Assembly (NCBI GenBank): GCA_963746315.1
Contig: CAVVAR010000003.1
Coordinates: forward strand, 806,001 to 870,000
Reading direction: 5' to 3'
DNA: 64,000 nt
Source: Ga0077555 sp963746315
GTDB lineage: Bacteria; Pseudomonadota; Alphaproteobacteria; Rhizobiales; Hyphomicrobiaceae
The notes under the pieces were generated by a model. That model saw only the letters and a list, made by a program, of their open reading frames with translations, had not been told where the DNA came from and did no database searches. This document shows, in pieces, positions 43,458 to 51,564 of this stretch; position 1 is the stretch's first letter, and each line of letters begins with the position of its first letter. The translations under genes and the position numbers were made by a program.

Positions 43458-44327
43458 TCACGCACGCATGCCAACTGCAGGCGGGAAATTGCCCGGATCT
43501 GTCGAGGTAAGTTCAGGGACCTCGGCGTAGCGAAGGAACGTTGTGCATGCCGAGGCTGTCACCCCTGCAATAGCCTGCAAGCTACTGCTGAATCCAAACA
43601 GCGTGGCCACTGGGATATGAGCGTGGACCGTAGCGCATGCATCCTGAACGCCCCGTTCGACAATCTGTCCACGACGAGAGCCGATCAAATCGGAAAGCCG
43701 TCCGAGTGCCAATGTAGGCAAAAGGATAGCCACGAGCATAATCGGCTCCAATATCCGAACATCGGCGTGCTGCAGCGCGGCATGTATCGACGATCGGGTC
43801 GCAAGTTCGAGTTCCGCCGAAGTCGTACGATCTGTCTCGACGAAGGCATCTAGCAAAGTGACTTTGGTCCCTATCAGCGGCGCACCAATGCGTGTCCCAT
43901 TCTCGGGTCGGCGACGGAGAGCCCCGAGAGTCGTCAGGATTGCTGGCGCATATGGTGCGGATTCAGAAATCAGCGATGCAAAGGAGTTTCTCAACCCGTC
44001 GTCGTTCGGCTCCACGCGCACTCGAACCTTGAACGCTCCGCACCTAGGGCCAGTGAATTCGGTGCTTCCCACAACCGTCTCTCGATAGGCAACTTGTGGA
44101 GGACCGACATTGAGCGGGACTTGGCTCGACAAGGTGCTGATGGCTTGATCGAGCTGAAGCTCCGACTGCCCGCGCAAGAAGAGTTCTCTTGACTCTGGGT
44201 CGATTTCGAAGCTGAGCCCGGGTGTGCTCGCCACAATACTTTCGAGCGCATGCGCGATTGAAGCGGCGTCGCACGCCCGCCTTGGCTCCACTTTCAATTC
44301 GATCGCCCATATCGAGTCCATGGGCAT
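43458..44327 (-). CDS. Elongation factor G-like protein lacking the GTPase domain (domains III-V only)
   Basis: An intact 289-residue frame that reads as EF-G domains III to V. Domain III: about 1-68 (WAIELKVEPRRACD...RGQSELQLDQAI, compare the MGELHLE segment of EF-G). Domain IV: about 69-190, opening NVGPPQVAYRETVVG as in EF-G, with IGAPLIGTKVTLLD and LEPIMLV. Domain V: about 190-275, with LSDLIGSRRGQI, VHAHIPVATLFGFSSSLQAI and FLRYAEVPEL. No GTP-binding motif is present here or in the sequence just upstream. The domain IV tip lacks the usual HDVDSSE loop. By hand count a sample line is about 53% GC, well below its neighbours. It may be a decayed paralogue or a factor working without GTP. 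Confidence 0.8.
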   Translation of the reverse strand: MPMDSIWAIELKVEPRRACDAASIAHALESIVASTPGLSFEIDPESRELFLRGQSELQLDQAISTLSSQVPLNVGPPQVAYRETVVGSTEFTGPRCGAFKVRVRVEPNDDGLRNSFASLISESAPYAPAILTTLGALRRRPENGTRIGAPLIGTKVTLLDAFVETDRTTSAELELATRSSIHAALQHADVRILEPIMLVAILLPTLALGRLSDLIGSRRGQIVERGVQDACATVHAHIPVATLFGFSSSLQAIAGVTASACTTFLRYAEVPELTSTDPGNFPPAVGMRA

Positions 44328-44406
44328 GACTCTCCAAATACTTCATGCGGCTGTCCCGACACTCTCGCTCTGCCGGCACCAGTTATGGAAATCTGTACGC
44401 AGGCGC

Positions 44407-44691
44407 CTAATGAAAATACGGCGTCGTGCCGCCGTAGGGGCCGCGCGGGGTCTCGAAGAAGAAGCCGCTGTCGAACGGCCCGCCCTGCGACTGCTGGCTG
44501 AGCGTGGGATCGGTAAACTTGCGCGTGTCGATCACGTCGACGGCGCGGTACGAGTAGCCGCCGCGGTAATGCTTCTTGTAGACCGGCACGCTCAGCGGTT
44601 TGGAGCGTCTGCGCTCTTGCGCGTCCGCCGAGACGATCGGCGTGGCGACGAGGCCAAAGGTCAGAAGGCACAAGAGAAGCAGGGTTTTCAT
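44407..44691 (-). CDS. Small secreted hypothetical protein
   Basis: A 94-residue protein with a signal peptide (MKTLLLLCLLTFGLVATPIVSADA, likely cleaved before QE). The mature part is basic and Tyr/Gly-rich: VYKKHYRGGYSYRAVDVIDTRKF, then a Phe/Gly tail. No family was recognised. A GTG four codons upstream is an alternative start. It lies between the EF-G-like gene and the alpha/beta-hydrolase gene, on the same strand as both. Confidence 0.65.
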   Translation of the reverse strand: MKTLLLLCLLTFGLVATPIVSADAQERRRSKPLSVPVYKKHYRGGYSYRAVDVIDTRKFTDPTLSQQSQGGPFDSGFFFETPRGPYGGTTPYFH

Positions 44692-44816
44692 GCGAACGCT
44701 CACTGGTATGGCCCCACGCTCGGAGGTTAACGCGCGGTCAGGCTCTTCCGGTGCACTATCACCTCAAATTACTTAATGGTTTGTTGGTATTGTGGTCATA
44801 TTTCCATGTCGCACCC

Positions 44817-46892
44817 TCAGCTCAGGCCAACCTCGTGCCTCGGCGCGTGCCAGTTCGCTGCCGCCGCGATGCAGCGGTCGACATCCTCCTCCAGCATCAG
44901 GCGCTCGGCGACGAGCCGTTGAGCCGCCTCGCCAATCAGGCGTCGATAGGTGGCGGCATCGCCGTAGCGCTCGGCGATCGAAGGCCGGGGATCGCGGGTT
45001 ATCCTGCGCTCCTCTGGACTGTCGGCAAACGGGATGGTCGAGCCGGTGAAATCGTGCAGCGCACCGTGTCCCTGGCCCCGAACGCGCATGTTCCAGCCCG
45101 TGTACGTCGCGAGCGGAACTTGCACCATTGGCACCCGCACGCCCGCGATGTCGTTGCCGTCGGCATCCGTCGCAGGCACCAGCACTGCGTAATGCTCGCC
45201 TGTACGCCGTGGCGGCTCAGTCAGTAGGCCCCGCTCATAGTCCGGCCCAAAATCGAGCCGCTCGAGCGTGTTTGGCTCCAGCGGAGTCGCAACGCCGGGG
45301 ATGGCTGGAAAGCCGGCCCGCCACGTCTCGATGTCGACAAGGGTTCCGTCGGCGCGCCTCGGGATGCGGCTATCCGGCGGCGGTGTACCGTTGCTGGCCC
45401 ATGCATCCATCGCATCGAGGAGACCGCGAAACAGCATCGACGTCCAAACCACGTTCTGCACGTTGTGGCAGATGCCGCGTCCGGGCTTCTTAAGGAGCGG
45501 GTCCGCAAAATGCTGAGAGGAGGCCCAGAAGTAGGCGCGTACGTTCTCGGGGAGCGGAAGGTCGTTCCCCTGCGTGTCCGTGTGCGCAAGGCTCCCGCGG
45601 CGCTGCCAGTACTCCGACCCTGTCTGCGAGTGGAAGATCAGCGGGTCGCTCTGCGGCCGCTTGCAGATGCCGTCGGTCTTTCCCGTCAGGTGATCGGTCG
45701 AGGGCGCATAGGAGAACGGGAACGTATCGGCCGGGTTCTCGTGGTCCTCGTGCTGCTGCCCCGCCGAGATGATGACGTTCGCGAAGCGATGGTTCATCCA
45801 CATCCGCCCGGCACCCGCAACGTGCGGCAGCAAGCCGTCGAAAACCTTGCCGCCGGCCGGGTTCGCATTGAAGCCGCGATGCACGAAATCGCGGATGCAA
45901 CGCCCTGTCTGCGAGCGCCCCCAGCCGTAGGCTTTCTCCATGCCGCCCGGCAGCGGATTGGCGATGCCGGCGTCGTCGGCGCGTCCTGACTTCAGGAACG
46001 CCACCACGTCGCGCACCGCCACATGTCCGAGACCGAGCACCAGCGGATCGCGCCCCTCGTAGACGAGCTCGTAGATCCAGCCCGGCTCGAACCCTGACGG
46101 CATGTGAATGTGCACGTCCGATGGGATGATTGCCGTCTCGCCACCTTGGTTGTCGAGCCCGGCCCCGCCCTCGACACGCGCGAACATCCATTGGTCGTGC
46201 GGCACCGGAATGCGCTCGTCTCGGGCGTACCGCCGCCGCGTCAGCTGAGCGTTGCGTGTATCGAGCGAGACAGTCGGGTGCGAGCGCGTCGAGGCCCGGC
46301 TCGAGAGCGGAAACGTCCTCTGCCCCGGTCCCGTCGCGATGTACTCGACCCGAACCTTGCCCGTGATCGGCTGGCCGTTGTCCGTCGCCACCGGCACGTC
46401 CAGCAGGAATTGGTCATCTCCCGGCAGCAGGTCCGCCTGCCAGCCTGCCATTACTACCGTATATCCGCGCCGCATCAGAAAGCCGTTCCCGGCATGAGCG
46501 GCGCTGCGCGGATCGTTCGACCCTGGCGCGTCGTTGAAGAATTGCAGGCAGCGGATGTTGCCGCGATTGCCCCAGTCGAAAAACAGCCGCCGGTTGCTGG
46601 GAGCGAGGTCGACGGGCTTCAGGATCAGAAGATCGGTGGCGAAATGGACGAGGCCGTTGCCGTCGCGAGGTGCCCTGTCGAGATCGACCACACCAGCGAG
46701 GTCTGGCGCTTTCGGATCGACCGCCATCAGCGCGCGACCCTTGATGCGCTCGTAGGGACCGACGTCCCCGAAGCTCGTTCCGCCAGCGAAGGCGACACGG
46801 TCACGGATCTCGATTTCGATGCGGCTCGGCATGGCGGCTCCTCGGGCTGATCCGAGAGAGGTTAGTCCCGCCGTGAGCGCGAGACCAGCCAC
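44817..46892 (-). CDS. Large exported alpha/beta-hydrolase-domain protein (PF20091-like)
   Basis: A 691-residue protein of the alpha/beta-hydrolase family found in exported esterase-like proteins. The nucleophile elbow is GRSQTG within AYGWGRSQTGRCIRDFVHRG (about residue 320). HPTV and HGALHDFTGSTIPF near the C-terminus supply candidate acid/histidine residues. The first 20 residues from the GTG at 46892 are a hydrophobic stretch ending SARGAA, like the core of a secretion signal but without a basic n-region; ATG at 46832 is the alternative start. The gene begins 14 bases after the lipoprotein gene and ends the cytochrome c-DUF305-lipoprotein operon. The substrate is unknown. Confidence 0.82.
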   Translation of the reverse strand: MAGLALTAGLTSLGSARGAAMPSRIEIEIRDRVAFAGGTSFGDVGPYERIKGRALMAVDPKAPDLAGVVDLDRAPRDGNGLVHFATDLLILKPVDLAPSNRRLFFDWGNRGNIRCLQFFNDAPGSNDPRSAAHAGNGFLMRRGYTVVMAGWQADLLPGDDQFLLDVPVATDNGQPITGKVRVEYIATGPGQRTFPLSSRASTRSHPTVSLDTRNAQLTRRRYARDERIPVPHDQWMFARVEGGAGLDNQGGETAIIPSDVHIHMPSGFEPGWIYELVYEGRDPLVLGLGHVAVRDVVAFLKSGRADDAGIANPLPGGMEKAYGWGRSQTGRCIRDFVHRGFNANPAGGKVFDGLLPHVAGAGRMWMNHRFANVIISAGQQHEDHENPADTFPFSYAPSTDHLTGKTDGICKRPQSDPLIFHSQTGSEYWQRRGSLAHTDTQGNDLPLPENVRAYFWASSQHFADPLLKKPGRGICHNVQNVVWTSMLFRGLLDAMDAWASNGTPPPDSRIPRRADGTLVDIETWRAGFPAIPGVATPLEPNTLERLDFGPDYERGLLTEPPRRTGEHYAVLVPATDADGNDIAGVRVPMVQVPLATYTGWNMRVRGQGHGALHDFTGSTIPFADSPEERRITRDPRPSIAERYGDAATYRRLIGEAAQRLVAERLMLEEDVDRCIAAAANWHAPRHEVGLS

Positions 46893-46906
46893 CGTTGCTG
46901 CGGCCG

Positions 46907-47470
46907 CTATTTCTTACTTGAGATCGTCGGCGTGCCTGGAACGCACGAAAGGTACCCGCGATAGCCGGCCCTGAGCTCATCTCCAACCTCGAACACGGCG
47001 TTGGCCTCACGCTTCTCCGTGGGCGGGCCACCCGTGCTGTCCGGCGTGACGGTGAGGATGATGGGAGCCGCCGTAAGGGTCAGGGTGGATGGGCTCGCAT
47101 CTTTCCTGGAGGCATCCCCGGCTTTCAGCAGCAGCAGGCGCCCGTTGAGTTTGACGACGCCTCCCACTGGCGCCCCTTCCGCCGTCATGCTGATGGCCAA
47201 GGCGGGGCGTCCCGTGCTCGTGTACCGGAACTCGCATCGCGGAGCGGCGCCGAGCGCCTTTCGAATCTCGGCGCCATGCAGGGTTGCGGGATCGAGCGTG
47301 GAAACCTGCGCCCCGGAGATGATCTCCTCTGCGGAGACGATCCGCGATGATTCCTCGGCGCGCGCCGGATTAGTCTCGTCGTCTGCCGCCTCGTGGTCGG
47401 TGCAGGCCGCAAGCAGGGCGACGCCAGCAAGCGCGAGCAGACCCGGCAGAGCTGGGACCATCCTGCCCAT
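46907..47470 (-). CDS. Hypothetical lipoprotein
   Basis: A 187-residue protein with a lipoprotein signal, PALPGLLALAGVALLAAC, cysteine at residue 23. The mature part contains ISGAQVSTLDPATLHGAEIRKALGAAPRCEFRYTSTGRPALAIS and ends VPGTPTISSKK. No family was recognised with confidence. The start ATG at 47470 overlaps the stop of the DUF305 gene (ATGA), so the two are translationally coupled. An in-frame longer reading into DUF305 was rejected because the lipobox fits this start. Confidence 0.8.
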   Translation of the reverse strand: MGRMVPALPGLLALAGVALLAACTDHEAADDETNPARAEESSRIVSAEEIISGAQVSTLDPATLHGAEIRKALGAAPRCEFRYTSTGRPALAISMTAEGAPVGGVVKLNGRLLLLKAGDASRKDASPSTLTLTAAPIILTVTPDSTGGPPTEKREANAVFEVGDELRAGYRGYLSCVPGTPTISSKK

Positions 47471-47919
47471 CAGTCCCGCGCCTCGAGATCGTGTGCAAGG
47501 TACTTCATCTCGGAAATTTCTCGTTCCTGCGCCTCGATGATCTCGTGAGCGAGCTTGCGCACCCGCGGGTCCGAGATCTGAGCGCGCTCGCTGGTCAGTA
47601 TCGCGATCGAATGATGCGGGATCATCGCCTTCATGTAGTCCACGTCGTCGACAGTTGCCTGCGAGCGGACCAGCCAGAGCGTAAGCGCGAAAACAGCCGC
47701 TGCTCCGCCGAAAATTGCCAGATTGACTCCCATCCGGTCGTACATCCCAAGCATGAAGCCGAGCATGATGATTGCCATCGTCGAGCCCATCAGGAGCGCC
47801 ATCCACGCGCGTGTCTCGCTCCAGAAGACATGCTCGTAGGCATACGTGTTGAGATACATCAGCCCGTACATGACGACCGTCGAGGTCGCGATCATCGCGG
47901 CGAAACGCCAATAGGACAT
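47470..47919 (-). CDS. DUF305 membrane-anchored protein
   Basis: A 149-residue protein with three membrane helices (about residues 6-24, 37-55 and 65-82) followed by a DUF305 ferritin-like domain, with DYMKAMIPHHSIAILTSERA and the helix VRKLAHEIIEAQEREISEM. DUF305 proteins occur with copper handling and cytochrome genes. The start at 47919 is chosen because AGGGAGG lies nine bases upstream; an ATG at 47955 would overlap the cytochrome gene. It is the second gene of a four-gene minus-strand operon. Confidence 0.88.
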   Translation of the reverse strand: MSYWRFAAMIATSTVVMYGLMYLNTYAYEHVFWSETRAWMALLMGSTMAIIMLGFMLGMYDRMGVNLAIFGGAAAVFALTLWLVRSQATVDDVDYMKAMIPHHSIAILTSERAQISDPRVRKLAHEIIEAQEREISEMKYLAHDLEARD

Positions 47920-47938
47920 GGCGGACGAGCCTCCCTGC

Positions 47939-48493
47939 TCAGCGCGAGTGGCCATGATCTTGCGAGCCCCCGCCGTGCGCGGCGCTACCGAGCGAGGTGT
48001 ATCGCTCCGGGGTCATTGCCGGCAGGGCCTTCACGAAGGCAACGATGCTCCAGATCGCCTTGTCGTCATGCGTCGGCCCGAAAGCCGGCATACCGGTCAT
48101 CCTTACCCCGTGCTTGACGAGCCAAAACACCTCGCTGGGCTCCCAGTGCGCGGCGGCTTCTGAAAGATGCGGCGGGCGAGGTCGCATGCCGTTTGCCCAG
48201 GACGAGCGCTGGACCCCGACCCCGGCGTGGCAATGCTGGCACATTCCCTTGTAGGCACCGGCACCTGACGCAACCATCTCCGGTGTGAAGCTGGGCGGCT
48301 GCGGCACCGTCCGGGCTTGGCGCTCGACCGAGTTCTGCATGGTCGTATCCAGCGCCCATCTGACGAAAGACACATGCTCCTCTGTCGCGGCGATGTTATA
48401 GGCGCCGGTGTAGACGGCGGCGACACCGCCGACTCCGGCAAGCACGACGACTGCGAGTGCGCCGACAATAATGCCTGTGATCGTCCTTGCCAT
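47939..48493 (-). CDS. Membrane-anchored cytochrome c
   Basis: A 184-residue class I cytochrome c with an N-terminal membrane anchor or uncleaved signal (TITGIIVGALAVVVLAGVGGVAAVY). The haem site CQHCH is at residues 85-89, and the likely axial methionine is in GVRMTGMPAFGPTH. The C-terminus is His/Gly-rich. It starts the operon with DUF305, the lipoprotein and the hydrolase, 20 bases from DUF305. A role as electron carrier for periplasmic oxidation is likely; the partner is unknown. Confidence 0.88.
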   Translation of the reverse strand: MARTITGIIVGALAVVVLAGVGGVAAVYTGAYNIAATEEHVSFVRWALDTTMQNSVERQARTVPQPPSFTPEMVASGAGAYKGMCQHCHAGVGVQRSSWANGMRPRPPHLSEAAAHWEPSEVFWLVKHGVRMTGMPAFGPTHDDKAIWSIVAFVKALPAMTPERYTSLGSAAHGGGSQDHGHSR

Positions 48494-48611
48494 GCCGGTC
48501 GACTGGTTCCATTGATCTCGAGGCCCGCCAACGGGGCCGGTCACTGGAACAATTTCCCGCCGTCCATCCGGGTTCCACCACGATCGACATTTCGCCTAGG
48601 GCAAGCCGGCC

Positions 48612-49745
48612 TCACGCGTGAGCGCGCGCGATATCCTCGCCCGCAGGCATCGTCGTGCTCGTCGCGATTTGCGGCCCGTCCACGGTCGCCCTGAGGCGGG
48701 GCAAGGCTTCCGGATGTGCCTCCCTGAGCCAGGCGATCATTTTCTCGCGGACCTCGCACCTGAGATCCCAGGCCGCGGGTGAGTTGGAGGCGCTCATCAG
48801 TGCGCGCACCGTGATCGTCGAGATAGCCGTCTCGACCACCTGCACGTTCGCAACCTTGCCGTCCCAATGCTTGTTTCCGGCGAGCAACTCGTCGAGCTTG
48901 CTCCGCATCTCCTCGATGGGCGCACGATAATCGAGCTGCCAGGTCACCGAGCCGATGATCGCGGAGCTCTCGCGTGTCCAGTTCTGGAACGGCTTCTCGA
49001 TGAAGTAGGAAAGAGGCACGACAAGCCGTCTGAGATCCCAGATTCGGACCACGACATATGTCGACGTGATCTCCTCGATCCACCCCCACTCGCCTTCCAC
49101 GATGACCACGTCGTCCAAGCGTATCGGCTGCGTCAAGGCGATCTGGATCCCGGCGATCAGGTTGGCGAGAATGGGCCGCGCCGCGAAACCGAGCACCAAA
49201 CCTGCGGCGCCAGCCGAGGCGAAGAGACTGACGCCGACATGCTGGACCGTCGGAAACGTCATGAGCACGGCGCCCGCGGTGATCAGGACGACGATCACCT
49301 CGGCCGCTCGCTTCAGGATCGAAATCTGCGTGAGCAGGCGCCGCGCCTCGAGGTTGTTCTCGACATCGAGGCGGCTTCGCCGACTGAAGAAGTTCGACAG
49401 CGTCTCGATTATGATCAGGACCGTCCAGCCGGCCAGAAGAATGACCCCTACGCGCAACGCATGTCGCGCCGTGTCGGCGATTTCGGGCGTGAAATCGGCG
49501 GCGGGAAGAGCGAATGAGACGACCAGGACGAGCGTCAGGAGCCTGAGCGGACCTTCGAGGCGCTTCATCAGGCTCGGGCCCGACGCAAATTTGGCGAGAA
49601 CGCGCGAGAGGATCAGACGCGCAACCAGGAAAATAATGGCGCCGACCACGACGGAGCCGACGACATAGAACAGGATTGCGAGCTCGAAGCTTTGCGTCAT
49701 GTTGAGCAACTGCGTGAACAGATCGACCGAGGCGGCTTCGGCCAT
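48612..49745 (-). CDS. Mechanosensitive channel, MscS family
   Basis: A 377-residue small-conductance mechanosensitive channel homologue. It has four to five N-terminal helices, then the pore-lining region and the conserved beta domain segment (AGAAGLVLGFAARPILANLIAGIQIALTQPIRLDDVVIVEGEWG), which is the family hallmark. The C-terminal alpha/beta domain follows. The start at 49745 (MAEAASVDLF) has a GGGGGAG Shine-Dalgarno; an upstream frame would add 19 residues. It lies upstream of the cytochrome c operon on the same strand, 118 bases from it. Confidence 0.93.
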   Translation of the reverse strand: MAEAASVDLFTQLLNMTQSFELAILFYVVGSVVVGAIIFLVARLILSRVLAKFASGPSLMKRLEGPLRLLTLVLVVSFALPAADFTPEIADTARHALRVGVILLAGWTVLIIIETLSNFFSRRSRLDVENNLEARRLLTQISILKRAAEVIVVLITAGAVLMTFPTVQHVGVSLFASAGAAGLVLGFAARPILANLIAGIQIALTQPIRLDDVVIVEGEWGWIEEITSTYVVVRIWDLRRLVVPLSYFIEKPFQNWTRESSAIIGSVTWQLDYRAPIEEMRSKLDELLAGNKHWDGKVANVQVVETAISTITVRALMSASNSPAAWDLRCEVREKMIAWLREAHPEALPRLRATVDGPQIATSTTMPAGEDIARAHA

Positions 49746-49906
49746 AGTCTCCCCCTTTCTTCCCGGTTCTTCCAAAACGCAAAAGCCCGCCGACGCGTTC
49801 ACGACGGGGGCTCGTTGCCATTTGCGAATAAGCTCTACGCGCTCACCTTGGCGAGAAGGGGGCGAGCACGACGACGTGTGATCGTCGGCCGGCGGTGGGT
49901 CTGATC

Positions 49907-50662
49907 TCAGCCGCGCCCTTCGTACGGCATGTTTGTCGCCTTGATGGTCATCTCGAACACGTTGGTGTCGAGCGGCAGGCTCGCCATATAGCGGATCGCC
50001 GAGCCGCAGTGCTCCACGTCGAACACCGGCTCCGGCATGATGTCGCCACGCGGCTGCGGCACGCCCGCCTTCATGCGCCCACCCATGTTGGTGTCGGCAT
50101 TGCCGATGTCGATCTGCCCGCAGGCGATGTTGAACGGCCGCCCGTCGAGCGCGATCGTCTTAGTAAGTCCCGTGATCGCGTGCTTGGTCGAGGTGTAGGC
50201 GACCGACCCCGGCCGTGGCGTATGCGCCGAGATCGAGCCATTGTTGACGATGCGCCCGCCCTGCGGCGACTGCGCCTTGAACATGCGGATCGCCTCTTGC
50301 GCGCACATGAAGCAGGCGGTGAGGTTCAGATCGACAACCTTCTGCCAGTCCTCGATTTTGATGTCCTCCATCGGCCCGGCGGGCAGCCCCATGCCGGCGT
50401 TGTTGAACAGGAAATCCAGCCGCCCGAACGCCTCTTTCGTCTTGGCGAACAGTGCCTTGACCTGGTCCTGCTTGGTAACGTCGGTGGCCACCGCCAGCAT
50501 TTTACCGCCGCCGGCCTTGGCCATGGCGACGGTCCGGTCGAGCTCTTCCTTACGGCGCCCCGCGACGGCCACGTCCCAGCCGTCCGCCTGCAGATGCAAC
50601 GCGGCCGCGCGCCCGATGCCGGTGCCGCCGCCCGTGATGATCGCGACCTTGTTCGTTGCCAT
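49907..50662 (-). CDS. Short-chain dehydrogenase/reductase
   Basis: A 251-residue classical SDR. NAD(P) motif TGGGTGIGRAAA is at residue 10, the NNAG motif at about 87, the catalytic serine in NNGSISAHTP and YTSTK supplies Tyr and Lys. The substrate is unknown; relatives include 3-oxoacyl-ACP and sugar dehydrogenases. It is divergent from the HAD phosphatase gene. The ending (MTIKATNMPYEGRG) is usual for a group of uncharacterised proteobacterial SDRs. Confidence 0.93.
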   Translation of the reverse strand: MATNKVAIITGGGTGIGRAAALHLQADGWDVAVAGRRKEELDRTVAMAKAGGGKMLAVATDVTKQDQVKALFAKTKEAFGRLDFLFNNAGMGLPAGPMEDIKIEDWQKVVDLNLTACFMCAQEAIRMFKAQSPQGGRIVNNGSISAHTPRPGSVAYTSTKHAITGLTKTIALDGRPFNIACGQIDIGNADTNMGGRMKAGVPQPRGDIMPEPVFDVEHCGSAIRYMASLPLDTNVFEMTIKATNMPYEGRG

Positions 50663-50813
50663 GGCTCGGATGCCCTCTGACGGTTATGGATAGGGTGGAC
50701 GCGCTCGGGGGCGCTACTCGGCCGCCAATCGATCATGAACGATGGGGCGCCGCAAGTGACCGAGTGGCGAAAGCGCCGGACGATGAACGGGACAAGGGAC
50801 GGAGCGCGGCGAC

Positions 50814-51509
50814 ATGGCAATTCGATCGAGCAATAGCGCCTCCATGCCCGGCCTGCTCATCTTCGACTTCGACGGCGTGGTCGCGGACAGCGAGACGATG
50901 GCCAATACGCTGCTTGCGGACAGCATCACGACCGGCCTCGGCAAGCCGACCACGCTCGACAACTCGATTCGCCTTTTCATGGGCAAGCGCTGGGAGGACT
51001 GTCGGCAGGCGATCGTCGAATGGGTCGGGGCGCCGCTACCCGAAGGGTTCGAGGAAACGCACAGGGCTCGATCGAAAACCGTCATGCGGCGAGACGTCGG
51101 ACCAGTTGTCGGCCTTGTGCGCTTCCTGGACGGGCACGGGCATCTGCCGCGCTGCGTCGCCTCGTCGAGCTCCCAAGAATGGCTCAACCACTGCGTCGAC
51201 AAATTCGCGCTTCGCCACCACTTCGGCCGGAGCCTTCACAGCGCCACCGAGGTCCCGAACGGCAAGCCAGCCCCCGACATATTCTTCCACGCCGCCAACA
51301 GCATGGGCGTTTCCCCGGAATCCTGCATCGTCCTGGAGGACAGCCCGGCCGGCGTCTTGGGCGCGCGCGCCGCCGGCATGACCGTGATCGGGTTCCTCGG
51401 CGCCAGCCACATCCGCGACGGCCACGCCGAGCGCCTGTCCGCAGCCGGCGCCCATCACTTGGCCACGGACTACGACGCAGTGGCGCGCCTTCTCGCCGCC
51501 CGGCGTTGA
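50814..51509 (+). CDS. HAD-superfamily phosphatase (beta-phosphoglucomutase/phosphoglycolate-phosphatase-like)
   Basis: A 231-residue HAD hydrolase of subfamily IA. Motif I is FDFDGVVADSE (nucleophile and general acid aspartates), motif II is VASSSSQEWL, and motif III/IV follow as NGKPAPDIFFHA and VLEDSPAGVLGARAAG. The start at 50814 includes ten residues before the domain; the ATG at residue 11 (50844) is an alternative. The substrate is probably a sugar phosphate or phosphoglycolate. It is followed by the multi-rhodanese gene 55 bases downstream. Confidence 0.93.
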   Translation: MAIRSSNSASMPGLLIFDFDGVVADSETMANTLLADSITTGLGKPTTLDNSIRLFMGKRWEDCRQAIVEWVGAPLPEGFEETHRARSKTVMRRDVGPVVGLVRFLDGHGHLPRCVASSSSQEWLNHCVDKFALRHHFGRSLHSATEVPNGKPAPDIFFHAANSMGVSPESCIVLEDSPAGVLGARAAGMTVIGFLGASHIRDGHAERLSAAGAHHLATDYDAVARLLAARR

Positions 51510-51564
51510 CGGCTTGTCGCGTCGAATGCCATCGTTCCGCCAACGACGATCGAGGAGAACGCCC

